DNA of 64,000 bases. Source: Struthio camelus (lineage: Eukaryota > Chordata > Aves > Struthioniformes > Struthionidae). Numbering within the stretch: position 1 is the first letter of the stretch; each line of letters begins with the position of its first letter. The notes under the pieces were generated by a model. That model had not been told where the DNA came from and searched no databases. It saw nothing but the letters and a program-made list of their open reading frames with translations. Below, piece after piece: positions 9,191-21,305 of the stretch. The stretch lies in assembly GCF_040807025.1 (NCBI RefSeq), contig NC_090952.1, positions 17,543,068 through 17,607,067 on the forward strand. The letters are read 5' to 3'. A program made the position numbers and the translations under genes.

Positions 9191-11297
9191 TCCTATATGG
9201 GTCAGCAGAAAGAAGGCACATCCTAAGTCATCCTATTGTAATGGAAATATGAAATAACTTCCAGGAAACTTTGTAGATGTGGCAAGGATTGTCGGAGTCC
9301 TAAATAACAGCAGTAAGTAATATATGCATAGTGATCTGTACCAGCTAATGAAAATGACCTCAAACAAAGTATTTGAATTTTAATGTGGCCAAAGTTGTAT
9401 GTACATCTAAACCTAAAAATAATACACTGTTCTGTATCTTAAGGTTGTGTTACCTGTTAAATGAGAGTTCCTGCTGTGATACTGTGGCAGGAGAAGTAAA
9501 ACTATTTTGGTATCAAACAGGAGAGAAAAATACTTGCTTGGGCAAGCCATTACAGACATACATGTAGTATTTTGGCATCTACATTTAAATAATTGAAATT
9601 ACTTGGCATGTTTGGGAAGAATTACCCAAACATAATATGGGGTTGGAAAAGTGTCTAAAAAGGCTGAGGAAGAGAAGCCTGCAAACTGGCAGGGAGCCGC
9701 ACAGATATAATCCATAAGTAACAGGAGATGCAGAGATAAAAAAATCTGCATTTAGATGTAAGGAAGGCTTTAGAGATTGAAGGGGAAGTTAGAACTAGCC
9801 GGTCAGTAGGCCGGCTTTGGTTTTCTGATCCTCCCTTTGAAGAAAGCAGTTGAGAATGCACCTGAGAAACCTCAAGGTGGAAGGTGCCGCTCTGCAGAGA
9901 CTGATCCCGGTAGCCCAGTGCAGCCACTTTGTTCCTAGGAACCTCTTCATTAACCTGAGCTACTTGGATCTGACTGTAGCCGGCAGAGAAGCTGCGTGAG
10001 AAGATGCCTCTCTCCCCTCGTTCTAAATGGTTTTGACAGCCTGGCTACAGAGCTCTCTTCCAGTTTAACCAACAAAAGCTTAACACAATTAATTGGCTCT
10101 GAGGTGAAGCAAGGTATTTTCAGACAAGAAAGCAACTACAGCGTTCCAACAACTTACCAGCGACACGGTGGCTGTCTAGAGCTTGCTGTTTAAGTCAAAA
10201 ACAGACCAATGCCTTTTTAAGAGACCAGCTCCATTAAACTAGAAATTGTGGGTTTATGCCAAAATTACTTGGTGAAGTTTATGGCCAATTTTATGGAGAT
10301 CAAGCCTCATGATCTTTCTCATCGTCTATGAAACTGCTTGTATGAGCAGACCTCACTTTTTGATTTCTCTCTTTTAATTTTTTTCCCAAAGCTTTTGCTC
10401 CTCAACTGCCTTTTGCCATTATATCTGTACAAATACATATGTAATATCTGTCATCAGGCAGAATTCAGAGTAAAACTTTCCTGGAGAGACAGAAGCAGAA
10501 TCAGCTGGACACAAGAAAGGATCAGACTTTTGCTTGTAACGTGAATGCATGCGGACTGACAAATGACTGGGCTGAGGGGAGAAGGGAGAATTTAGATGCT
10601 TCTAAGTGCAAGTGAAGTTGCATCTACTTTCTTGCAAGCACAGGTGGCACCCTGACATCCTGGAAAACAGAAATTTCAATCTTTGACCACAAACCTGTCC
10701 CACTGTTCATTAAAATGGCACTTACCTGTTTTAGAACATCTTTTGTGCTCTGATTCCTCTTTCTTTCATTAAACAACTACAGATGCTCAGCATATAGAAA
10801 CTTCCAGAACATCAGGATCTCAAATCTCCAGCCTGAAGTTCCTGGGGACAAACATGCATATTTTTATTTATTTTAAATTTATATATATATATATATATGT
10901 GTGTATATATATGTACATATATATATATATATGTGCGTGCACGCACACACATCACCACACACACTGGGGTGGAGGGATTATAGTGCTAGGAGCTATTAGG
11001 AGCTGAATGGAGAAGGGGAAAGAACAGAAGAGTATTGAGCAAAGGTCTGACTGGGGGAAAAGGTAGCTAGTATAGAGGGAATCTGCCACATTTCCACAGC
11101 ATTTTCAAGATGGAGAATACTGACAGAAAGGCTGATATGCTGTTCTCTGTACTGCCTGGTACTTCACATTTCTGGTTCATGCCTCTACACTCACTCTCTA
11201 TATATAATTTTTCGCCCGGGGAAAACAAACAAACCAAAGTTAACAAAAAACTCCTCTTAGGACAGCACTAGTTTTTTATATTATAACTAAAAATATA
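9191..11297. other. AT-rich sequence without a recognised gene
   Basis: No supported coding region. Short ORFs at 9373, 9655 and 9996 lack domain or splice support. The stretch contains a long TA/TG/CA microsatellite at 10.87 kb. Confidence 0.6.
10866..10974. repeat. TA/TG/CA compound microsatellite
   Basis: Runs of TA interrupted by TGTG and TGCGTGCACGCACAC, then CA repeats. Alternating purine-pyrimidine throughout. Confidence 0.9.
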
Positions 11298-12010
11298 AGA
11301 ACCACCATACCAGTTAAGACCAAGAGCCCATCTAGACCAGTATTCCACCTCAAACGGTAGCAGATGCAGATGCCAAAGAATAAGGATATTCTAAAAAAGG
11401 GTCCAAACGGGACAAGCAAGTATGACGCTTTCTCCTTAATACTCTCCTAAGCCTTTAGTTTTTTTCAACTTAGAGTATTTCCTAAGCACAATATGTTTTT
11501 TTCTTATTAGTAACCTCCAATCTCTCTCACATGTCCTTGTCCAGTACCCCTTGAGTTCATGTGAACCTCTTGTATCCACAATGTTCTCTGGAAAAAAAGC
11601 GTTCAGCAGATCTGCTACTGTTGCATGAAGAACTTCCTTTTGAATCCAACTCCTCATTCAACAGCCCCTACTTGTGTACACCTTTATCCTCCCCCATTTC
11701 AGTCTTCTCTTTCCCAGGCTGAAAACTCTCAGTTCAACTCAGTCTTCCTTGTGCAGATGTTACTCCATATCTTTAGTCATTCTTGTCCTTTTCAGGACCC
11801 TTTCCCAGTTCTAATAGATGATCACACAGTATTCAAGATGCAGAAAAATCACAGATTTATACAATGGTGGTGATGTTTTGTGTTTTGTTCTCTGTTACTC
11901 TCCTAAGAATTTCTAATGTTTGATTTGCTTTTTTTGACTGCCACTGAGCTGATGTTTTCTCGGAGTTCTCTGTCACAACCGCAGAGTCTTGCACTGGAGT
12001 GGTAGTAGGC
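11298..12010 (-). mobile_element. Ancient CR1-family LINE fragment including its 3' end
   Basis: The plus strand starts with a diverged reverse complement of the element's 3' end (gcccatctagaccagtatt). Further on it carries caggctgaaaactctcag, cctttcccagttctaata, cacagtattcaagatgcag and tttgactgccactgagc, landmarks of an old CR1 lineage widespread in archosaurs and turtles. The order of blocks matches the family, with substitutions and small indels. The element is therefore antisense to the plus strand. Any ORF seen here is a by-product of it. Confidence 0.8.
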
Positions 12011-15000
12011 CACCTCAGAGCCCCTCATTTTGTATGTGAAGAAAGGATTATTTTTCTGCAGATTCATTACTGCACGTTCATCTACAATGACTTTTCATCT
12101 GCTGTATTATTTTATTCAGAAGTATTTTATTTTAACAAGGTATCTTGCAATGCATAGCTAGGAAGATTGGATCTAAAATGCTTCTTACATGATTTCAGAA
12201 TTTCACTTCTCTTTGTATGTTATAGTGGTGGTAAGAAAGTTGAGCAAGCAGAAAGGGTTAAACTAAACTTAGGGCACGAGAGACAGAATGAGGGAATGTT
12301 TTAGAGACTATCACTTATTGTGCTGGCATTAAATGATCAGACCATAACCTGACTGTTACTGGTCTTGTTGGAAGTTTGGAGGAAAAATCACTCATTCCTC
12401 TTCTCCTATGTAATAAAATATGTGATATCAATTGTAGTTTCAAGTGTATGCACTTCAAATACAAATTGAAATCCTTGGAACATGCAACAATTCCTAACTT
12501 AAGTCATCCTAGCTATTGATTCAATTTTATATTCTAAAATGGTCAACGAACATGCAGATATAGTTGTACCAGCAGGCAAGAAAAATAATCTTTGCATCAC
12601 AATATAACAACAGGACACACAATGAAAAAAATATTTTGTTTTAGAAGGTCACTCTTTTTATAATGGCTCTCAACATCTTCAACAACTAAAAAAATCTATT
12701 ACATTTCATTCTGTGAAGTGAAATAATGCAATACTGTACTCACCCATTACTGGAAGTTACTCTCTTGTTCTATTTTCCTGTTTAAATTATTAAGGATATT
12801 TAACAGTTGATCTACTTTTTTCAGAGAATACTACGCCTGAGTTTTGTGACCAAGCCAAAAACATGCTGAACAAGTTCTATCAGTTAAAGACTTTATTCCA
12901 CGTATCACAGAGTGAATGCCTCTTTTTAACTATCAGTCACCATTTACCCAATGTGACTGCAAAAATAACTTAGGAATGTAACATTGTGTGCTAAAGACAG
13001 AATTTTATCATTAAGGTTTGGTGCAAAATAACTAGCAGAAGATGATGCTAAACTTTCTTTTCCTTAGGAAATTGCAAAAGTTATCTGAACACCAGTGATG
13101 TTTATACTATGCCACCAGTTTTAATTTACAGTTCAGAGATGCTCTCGGAAAACTGATAATGAAAAAGGGCCCGCAGTCATGTGGGACGTAATATGGTAAC
13201 AGCTGATCTGTAGAGCCGGTTACTTTCAAAAGGTGTTTTATGCCAAAGAAAGATACTACATTCATTAGGACCAAAGAGGAGGAAATGAATTCAATTCTAA
13301 AACAATAACTTGCATTTCCTGCTCCTGGACAGACTGCCTAAAGAACAAGCCTCATTGTTATAGGAGATAAGGGAGCTGGAATTATCACATATTTTAAGAA
13401 AAACGTTGTTATCTTTGATTTTAGGAAGCGTAAGATAGGGATTTGGGGTTTTATTTATCTTTGTTTTTATTCCTACACGACTGAAAAAAAATGTGCGTCA
13501 TAGAAACAGCTTTAAAAAAATCTGAAATCATTAGGCAAATAAAAATCACAGAAAAATGTTTAGAATTATCTTAAACATTTACAACCTGTGTAATTCTACT
13601 AAGCAAGGCCATCAGTTCTTACTATCTGTCGTGTTTTTAAATGGATGATTTTTCCCCCCAACAACTTAACAAGAGGGAGAAATGGCTTAAGGCATACCTA
13701 TTTCAGATGTGTTATTTCCTCCACGTTATTCCACTGCTACAAAATTACTATGGCCAAATCTGAAGGATGAGGAACAAGTATAATTAATAAACAATTCTTT
13801 GGTCAATGCCTGTCATAGCTATATACAGATTAGAACATAACATCTAAATAGCTCTGGCAATCTGATCGCCAGAAACTGGAAGAGGGAAAATTTAACCTGA
13901 TTCATGCTACTGTGGCCATCCTGTTCTAGGATCCAAACAAGCTAATTGAAAGACGTGTGTACTGTTTACACTATACGACCTACAAATTACCTCTTTTAAA
14001 CTATATGTTTGGTTAAATATATTCCCCAGTTAGGGGTTATAAGTTATGGGTAATAAGCATACAGCCTTCTGTCATCAAACTTTTTTTTAATTAGTTCCTC
14101 TCCCTTGGAATGATCTAAATTTTGCTATATTTTTAGAGTTTATACCTGAATTTTCAGCCACTTCTGTGAGTACATAATTTATGCTGTTCTGTCTGCACAG
14201 ACATGGATTTTTAAGGTAAAACAGAAATTCTGCAACATTTCATTGAACAAAATTAATTCATTTCAGTTTGATTGACTTTCTGTGCTGTAAAGTCTAATAA
14301 TTTCTCTTCCATAGACAAAGCAAAGGAAGCTTAAATTTCTAATGTGTGCCTTATTGGCTAGGTAAAAAGCAAGAAATAAACTCGATGATAGTGTATTTTC
14401 CCTTCCAAAGAGCTGTGGTTTCTTCTCTCTGATTTCAGAAACAGCAGAGCTCCTGATAATCCTCCCACAATCTGTTTCATCAGCTGATTAAAACGTAGAT
14501 CTCCTACAAGGTAACACATTTTTGGACTATGGGTGTTACTCTAACCAACTCCTTATTAACAAAACTACTTTATGCAAGATCAGCAACTCGGCAGCATAAA
14601 CAACATGACACAGTTCTTTTAAATGGGACTTGGTATTTTGTTTATGAGAATTTTCATTTGATAGAAGGCTTTGTAACTTTTATTATCTATTTGAGCATAT
14701 CAATTTTCGTTTCTTTTAAAATTCTTTTTTGCAGTAAAGAGTGAGTGCATTTATCTGGCACAATAAAGAATTCAGGTAGGATAGAGTCTCATATAATTGA
14801 TTAATATTATTTTATTTTCTGATTGTGTTGTATGATTTGTGGTGTGTGTTGTGCACTGAAGAGCCCCAATTCAGTTTTGTTTTTTTAGCTCAGAAGACAC
14901 CAGCAGGATTTTAACTTACCCTCATTCTTCCAAAAGTGAGATTCTATTGCTGATAGGGACTGGGAATGTTCTTACACTTAGTTTTACAACTACTTGCTAT

Positions 15001-15013
15001 TTGCAAGTGAAAT

Positions 15014-15027
15014 GGGGGGGGGGGGGG
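15014..15027 (+). repeat. G14 homopolymer
   Basis: Fourteen consecutive G, rare in AT-rich vertebrate DNA. Such a run can form a G-quadruplex and is prone to sequencing length error. Confidence 0.9.
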
Positions 15028-16540
15028 AAGGTCAAAATCAAAACATTTCAATCAAATATATTTGAAATTTAATTTCATGATTAGAAAGGTTGCCTTACAA
15101 AATCAAAATTGTTCTTTTTTTCTGAGGAAGGCATTTTTATTTCAACCCAATTTGACTAACTTTCTATTCTAGGACTCGCTTTACTTGTACCAACTGGAAA
15201 TGTAGCAGCTGGCCAATCTCTTTTGCCTGTCGACACAACCTAGAATACAAGAACTAATTCTGTCAAGGTAGAGCTAACCCTATGCATTGCTTCTGGTAAA
15301 ACCAGTCACTGCCCTTAGCCAGAATTCTTTACCACTGTTAGAAATGAGCTTTAAGAAGCACAAACATTCTTCTTGCAACTTTTTCTTTTTTTTTTTAACC
15401 TCAGTATCTCATCCTCCTAATACACAGTAAGAGTCTTGTGAAAATGAAAGTTGAAAGAGGAATGATTAATGCCTGGTTCATTACACATGTGCATCAGACA
15501 AGCGAACAGAGCATTCCTGACAGAAAAAGCAGGGGGTCTGTCATACTGTGGTATCAGCTAGCAGACTTGTTTTCCTTTGTCCTCTCTGAGAAGAGTTCTA
15601 GCTTCAGAACGTGACCTGTCATACTGAACAGTCAAAATTCTTTGGCTTTAACAACATTTCAGGAATCGTGTAGGTATGCAACAGGTTAACGTATGACTTA
15701 CCATTTTGATAGTATTGCAACTCTGACCCACCGAAAGCATTTTCAAGTATTTACAATGCAATTAATCTTTTCTCAACTTCTGTAAATTTCCTTCTGAGTC
15801 AGAGATACAAAAATGGCATACAAAATAACCAATAATTTGTTTAATTCCCTATGTGCAACTTCCCCCTAACCTTCTCCCTAAACACCCACATTCAATCTGG
15901 TTGTAAATGATGTTCTAAAACAATCTATCGACATATAAAGGATTACTTCTTTATTATGAATAATGTTATACTTTGCTCCTTCCTCCAAGGTGGTTCTTTA
16001 TACACACGCATCCCATATTTGGCTGCAGAGCATGAAAAAAATTCATAGAGCAGTGAGAGTCTTGGCTTAAACAGTCTTGGCTTTCACTAACCGCACTTCT
16101 GTTTCATCATTTAAAAAAGCTTAACAGATTAGTAGTTTCCTATCATCTCTGGAAATGAGTTATTCCATGCAAGTAGAAGTCTAAAGAGGTTCCCTGCTGT
16201 GGTAGTGCTGGTGGTTTACGTAGGTATATGAGCTTGCAATACGCCCAATAACAAAAATTCATGCTGATACTTAAAAACATCTCTTAGCTGCTGCTTTTAT
16301 GGCTATAGCAGACATTTTTCCCATATCGCAGAGATGCATTTAAATATTAACTGAATCTGTTTTCTGCATTAATCTATTCATGCATAGGTAGTACCTTCCT
16401 GCTCTGCTTTCTGCTATCTGGTCCACACATAATTGTTCTTTTATAACTATTTTTATTTAGGCATTGCTATAGATGTCAAGAAAAGCCTTCACTTGCATAG
16501 CTGTTTGTTGGAATACACATACTAAAAAAGCTAGCATACA

Positions 16541-16565
16541 CACACACAGACACACACACAAACAT
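16541..16565. repeat. CA-rich simple repeat
   Basis: Short interrupted CA tract, followed by TA-rich sequence. Confidence 0.7.
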
Positions 16566-17450
16566 ATATGTAATACATTAAACAAGTCCATACATGATAT
16601 GTAATATTGCTGCATTAGTTAAGTTCTAAAGAATCTGCTTTAACACGCGATTTCTTTTGCCCTGTAATAAAAAAGCCTTCATACAAATTTTTCGGAAATG
16701 AACAACTTTTGAAATGTACTATGTGAAACAGTGGTTCCTTTTTGCCTGAAACGTGTTTTCAGTGTTCAGAATGATAAAACTTTTAAATCTCTACCTGTTA
16801 CACAGGCAACTTATTAACCAGGCGTTAAGTTACTTCTGTGGTATAGAGAGACAAGACGTACCCCTCTTCTTTTAACCCTAGCACTCTGAGTTGTGCCTGA
16901 AGTAGTAAGTGACTAGGTGTCCCAAGGCGTGCGCGTGGCCCTAACTCTAAGGCAACTGAAGCTAGCTGCAATATTTTTACTCATATTTGGTCACTTTTAG
17001 TCAGTGACCTATACAAACTGATAAAAAATATCTTGGAATATGATCACTCCTTGCTTTCTATTGCTGTTAGACCAGTGAACAAGACAGCTAGAACCATCAG
17101 ATTTAAACAGGTACAGGCTTTACACCAGATTAAAAGGGGATTAAAAACAAAGGTGCTTTAGATTACCTTTTTTAATAAAATACTAAAGGCAGCATGAGGT
17201 ATTTTGCACTGTAAGTAATGAGACATCTCCTTGCTTGAGAGGCTATTGAAGACTTATCACCTTGAAAAACTTTTATTTCCTTTGCAAGGGAGATACTGGT
17301 CTTCCAAGCTGATTTATAACATCTGAAAAACAAGATTCATTATTTTAAGATAAGAATACTAGAAAAGTTTTCTAAACTAAAAATAGAAGAATTAAATTAA
17401 TAAGGGGTGGCAAGTTTCAGAAACAAGTTCTTTGTCTGTGTGTATGGTCC

Positions 17451-17732
17451 ATGGTACACCTGGCTCCATTCATTTATGCCTTCTTATTTTTATCAGCTAT
17501 TGAAGCTACAGGTACGATTCTGACCTCACTGAATCATAACTGTCTCAGCTGTATCAGAAAAGATGTCCCTCCACTCCAGCAGACCAACTTCTCTGTCTCT
17601 AAGGAAGATTATCCACCAGTTAGAATGAAAGCATTTCACAGCAAAGAACCCATGGCTAAGAAATTCAGTGTAGGAGAAAGTGATTTGCAGACAGCAATAG
17701 TGAAGAGAGAGAACAACTGTGCTCTCTCCTAA
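17451..17732 (+). CDS. Unsupported 93-codon ORF with signal-peptide-like N-terminus
   Basis: The ORF begins MVHLAPFIYAFLFLSAIEA, which has the shape of a secretory signal peptide, and continues for about 74 residues with three cysteines and no recognisable domain. The start context is poor at -3 and no promoter or poly(A) context is evident. An ORF this long is expected by chance several times in 64 kb. Kept as a low-confidence entry because of the N-terminus. Confidence 0.08.
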   Translation: MVHLAPFIYAFLFLSAIEATGTILTSLNHNCLSCIRKDVPPLQQTNFSVSKEDYPPVRMKAFHSKEPMAKKFSVGESDLQTAIVKRENNCALS

Positions 17733-19099
17733 ATGATTCACAAACTGCTAATTCTGTGGTCAGTGCAATTTAGACTATCACTATTAACTCTTGACTTAAT
17801 AATTGCCTTATAATTTTAATTGCAAGTCAGCTGATAACCCGACTGATCTGTCAGGACACAGAAGAACCTTCTTCTACCAGTAGTCAGATGTACAAGGTAA
17901 TCATCAAGATCCTTTCATAAATGATCTGTCAGTTACCATGCTTCTTCAGAGACATGGCTGGTCTGTGAGCACCCAGTTTGTAGTTTTATGAATTGGGAAG
18001 AGTCCTAGAAAATCACCAACTGTTAATAAGTTTTTCTAACTACAGGAACAGAAGAAATGGAATAGTCTTTAAGCAGGAGTGACTAGTTCAAACCAGTTTT
18101 GCAGGAAGCTTTGTGCACCCACGATCAAGAAAGAACGTTAATGGGCAGCCACTGAACAGAGTAAGAGCCACAACTTGATACAAGGCACCTAATGAATAAT
18201 GCTGTAAAATCAGCTTCTATACACCCACAATGTATCTAAATTTATAAAACACACACACAACACTGGATAAAATCTAAATGCAATTCCCATCATTGCAGTA
18301 TCCTATACAATCTGCTATAACACAGGACCATATTGGGACTGAGTAGACCATTCTGTTTGTTAGAAACTTAGCAGAATGTGCTGGTATTTATATCTCATAA
18401 AAGCTGTTCAGTAAACACAGCACAAAGACCTCTGATTTCACCGAATGTATAAACACGTGCAAAGAATTTAATTATAGGGATTTTGGACATGAGCGCGCTG
18501 TCTCTACCAAACGGACTTAACTACCATTCCCCCATCCCAGTGAACTAAAACATCTTTTCAACTGGAAAAAGTCCTGGCATCACAGATAAGAATTCCAGAC
18601 TTCTAAGCAATGAGGTCAGAAATTACTACAGCATACTTTAAAGGAAAATATACTATAGCTTCCTGGAATCAACAGTGTTAATTTTTTCCCCACTTTTGCA
18701 ATAGAGAATTGAGGGGCAGGATTTTGAGAAGGCAAAACTGATCTCTGTTCCTGTTACATTTCTGTGTGAACTTAGATATGTTGGTATAGTTTATATGCTT
18801 GAATTGTCACTTCCATAAAGAATGACATTTAGTCCATTCATATTTTCAAGATCCTTTATCATTCTTTGAAGAAAAGCGAAAGAGAAATGCAAAGTACTGT
18901 GCTCTTTGTTCTATACTATACAATTGCGACACCTGGTACTACAAGCCACACAAACTGAATAGGTAACAACCAATAAACCAACAGAATAAAAGCGCATCAG
19001 GGTCCTCACTTCTGCCTTGATGGGGAAAGGAAAGAAATCTAACTCAGCCTCCACTAAGGCTAAAAAGGAGGCTTGTGGGACCTAACTTTCTTCTGTTCT

Positions 19100-19440
19100 A
19101 GATTCATAGAAAGTAGGGACGGAAGGTACCTTGAGAGGTCATTTCATACATTTTCTTGTGCGAAGGCAGGATTAGCTACACCCAAACGCTTCTTAAAGTT
19201 TGTTGATCTTTTTCTAGCAACAGCCTCACCTTTGTAGACAATCTATTCCAGGGGTTAGCTGCCCTCGTTATCAGAGCTCTTTTCCTCAAGTTTAAATTAA
19301 ATTTCCCTTGCTGCCACTTAAGACCATCATTTCTACAATTGTCTGTGGCAGACAGAGAAAACTGCATATAGCTTTCCCTTTCACAGCTTAAGCATGTAAA
19401 ACAAAGCTAATCCTCTCAGAGAAAGATCCCCTTTAAAAAG
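19100..19440 (-). mobile_element. Old CR1 LINE 3' fragment
   Basis: Plus-strand reverse complement of a CR1 3' region. It has a ttcatagaaagtagggacggaagg terminal-like block, gagaggtcattt in place of the usual agatcatct, a tattccagggg block, aaattaaatttcccttgctgccactt and a gaccatcatttctacaattgtctg block. Divergence is high, so the ends are approximate. Confidence 0.7.
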
Positions 19441-21154
19441 CAAAACAGAGACTCTCTCTAGAAATACCTGAAAGATTACCAAAAGAAGAAGTCAACTATC
19501 TTGGCAGACTATCCCCCTCACTTTGTGCAGACCAGACATACTCATTTAGGATTAGTCAAGGGTTGCAAAACCATTTAAAAGAATCCAGAACGCACTATGC
19601 TTCGCCTGGAAGCTGTCTGGGTTTGTCCACGAGGGTGTGAAGCGCGCTCATGTTAAACAGTCTTCTAGAGCTCACTGCACTGCCGTATTTTATGGGGTCG
19701 CAGAGGGACCTACAAAGGACTGTTAGATCAGGAAATCTAATGTTTTGGTGGAAACAACAGAAAGAGTTCCATCTCAATAACTGTCTTCAAAATGGAAGAG
19801 AGGGATATTTCATTTCAGATTTAAGATTCAAAACCTTTATATTCAAAATAAATGTCAGCATAGTCCTACAGGGCCATAATTCCTTTTCCAAATTCTTGTA
19901 TAAGACTTTTGCAGAATACTGGATGCATTACCTTCAACAGTTATGTGAGCCAATAACATCTTAGGCGGTAATTCAAACTGACAGCACCATTATAATTATT
20001 ACTCTGTTTGTGCCATTAGTATATGAAGACAAACAATAAAAGTTTTGTGTCTCCAAATTTTTCCTAAACTTTACAAATTATGGATTATGTTTTATGTTCT
20101 GTACCTTATTTTTCCCACTGAGATCAATTTTCTGTTACAGTCTATTGAAATTACCTGGTTGTGGGATAGTTTAAAATTTGAACAAAGTTTGAAAAGAAAT
20201 CTTGAATTTGAAGTGGCTTTGTCACTACTTTTTTTTTTTTTTAGTGCTAACGACTGAGCAAAATGCAGCTTGAAGGGAAAGTCCCTGAGCTAAAAGAAAA
20301 GCTTAATTTTTTTTTTTTTAATAGAAAACAGAATAATAGAAAATTTACAAAATCAAGTAATCAGCACATAACTGAACTGGCTAATTTTAGGTAGATATTT
20401 GAATGCGATTTAATCTCATAATTCAAATGTTTATAACCTGCTAATACTAGCAGAATAGAACATACCTTGCTGTCTATCTTACATTGCAGATTAGAGCAGA
20501 AATGATCATATTTTCAGAATCATCTTAGCACAATGCATTGGGAAAGACAGGTGACTGGACACTTTTACTGTGACTCAGATTCAAACAGTTTTGATCTCTA
20601 ATCTCTGTGTTGTTTTTGAATGGAGAGTAACACACATAAATCTTGTGCAAGCATTTAACAGGGAGAACTATGGATGTAAATCAGGAAGAAGGTACTTTGT
20701 AGGGTGGAGTTAAACTTCAAAGACAGTGGATTAAAGAACAGTCATTACTACACCTAGCAGCTGTCCTTCTATTGTAATTAAACAGAACATTTATTTCCAA
20801 GTGTTATGACATTCTATCAGCTATATAAATATAATAATAGTAATAACAAGGATGATAAGGATCACCACCAAGGTTATTATGGGAGCAAGCCAAGATCACA
20901 TGTCCTCTGTTTCTGGAAGTTGTTAAAAGGAAGGTGTTCTAGACAGTAAGTACTGTCCAAACTATTTTATGGCAACATATGCAGGTAAGTTCCTGTCTTT
21001 AAAGGAAAATTTTGCAAATAAGTGAGTAGTTGCTACTCACTAAATGAAACAACCACAATACTGCACCAATAGATTGTATCTATGCATCCATGCAAAGATG
21101 TAAAATATTTTTTGTTGTTGTTTTTAATCAGTATACTTTTCATGAAAACTTGTC

Positions 21155-21305
21155 ACTTTGTGCCTTATTACAGAAGACAGACTGAAGTAAAGGGATGTTA
21201 AATGATTCATCACAAAGCACAGTATGGTAGGTACAGCTCCAGAATGAGAATCAGCCCTCATGATTCTGTATTCTTAAACCTTATTCTCTGATTTTACACC
21301 ATTTT
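21155..21305 (-). mobile_element. MIR-like SINE relic
   Basis: Antisense MIR landmarks in order on the plus strand: ttattacagaagacagactgaag, then gttaaatgattcatcacaaagcacag (MIR: gttaagtgacttgcccaaggtcacacag), then a diverged agccaggattcgaaccc-type region. Highly diverged. Confidence 0.45.

Larger units (their letters stand above)
12011..19099. other. AT-rich sequence without a recognised gene
   Basis: No supported gene. Content seen: a G14 homopolymer at 15.01 kb, a CA tract at 16.54 kb, and one 93-codon ORF at 17451-17732 with a signal-peptide-like start but weak support. Otherwise unique AT-rich sequence, either intergenic or within a long intron. Confidence 0.6.

Noticed and set aside
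11436..11873. ORFs within the 11.3-12.0 kb region
   Set aside because: They lie inside the old CR1 relic.
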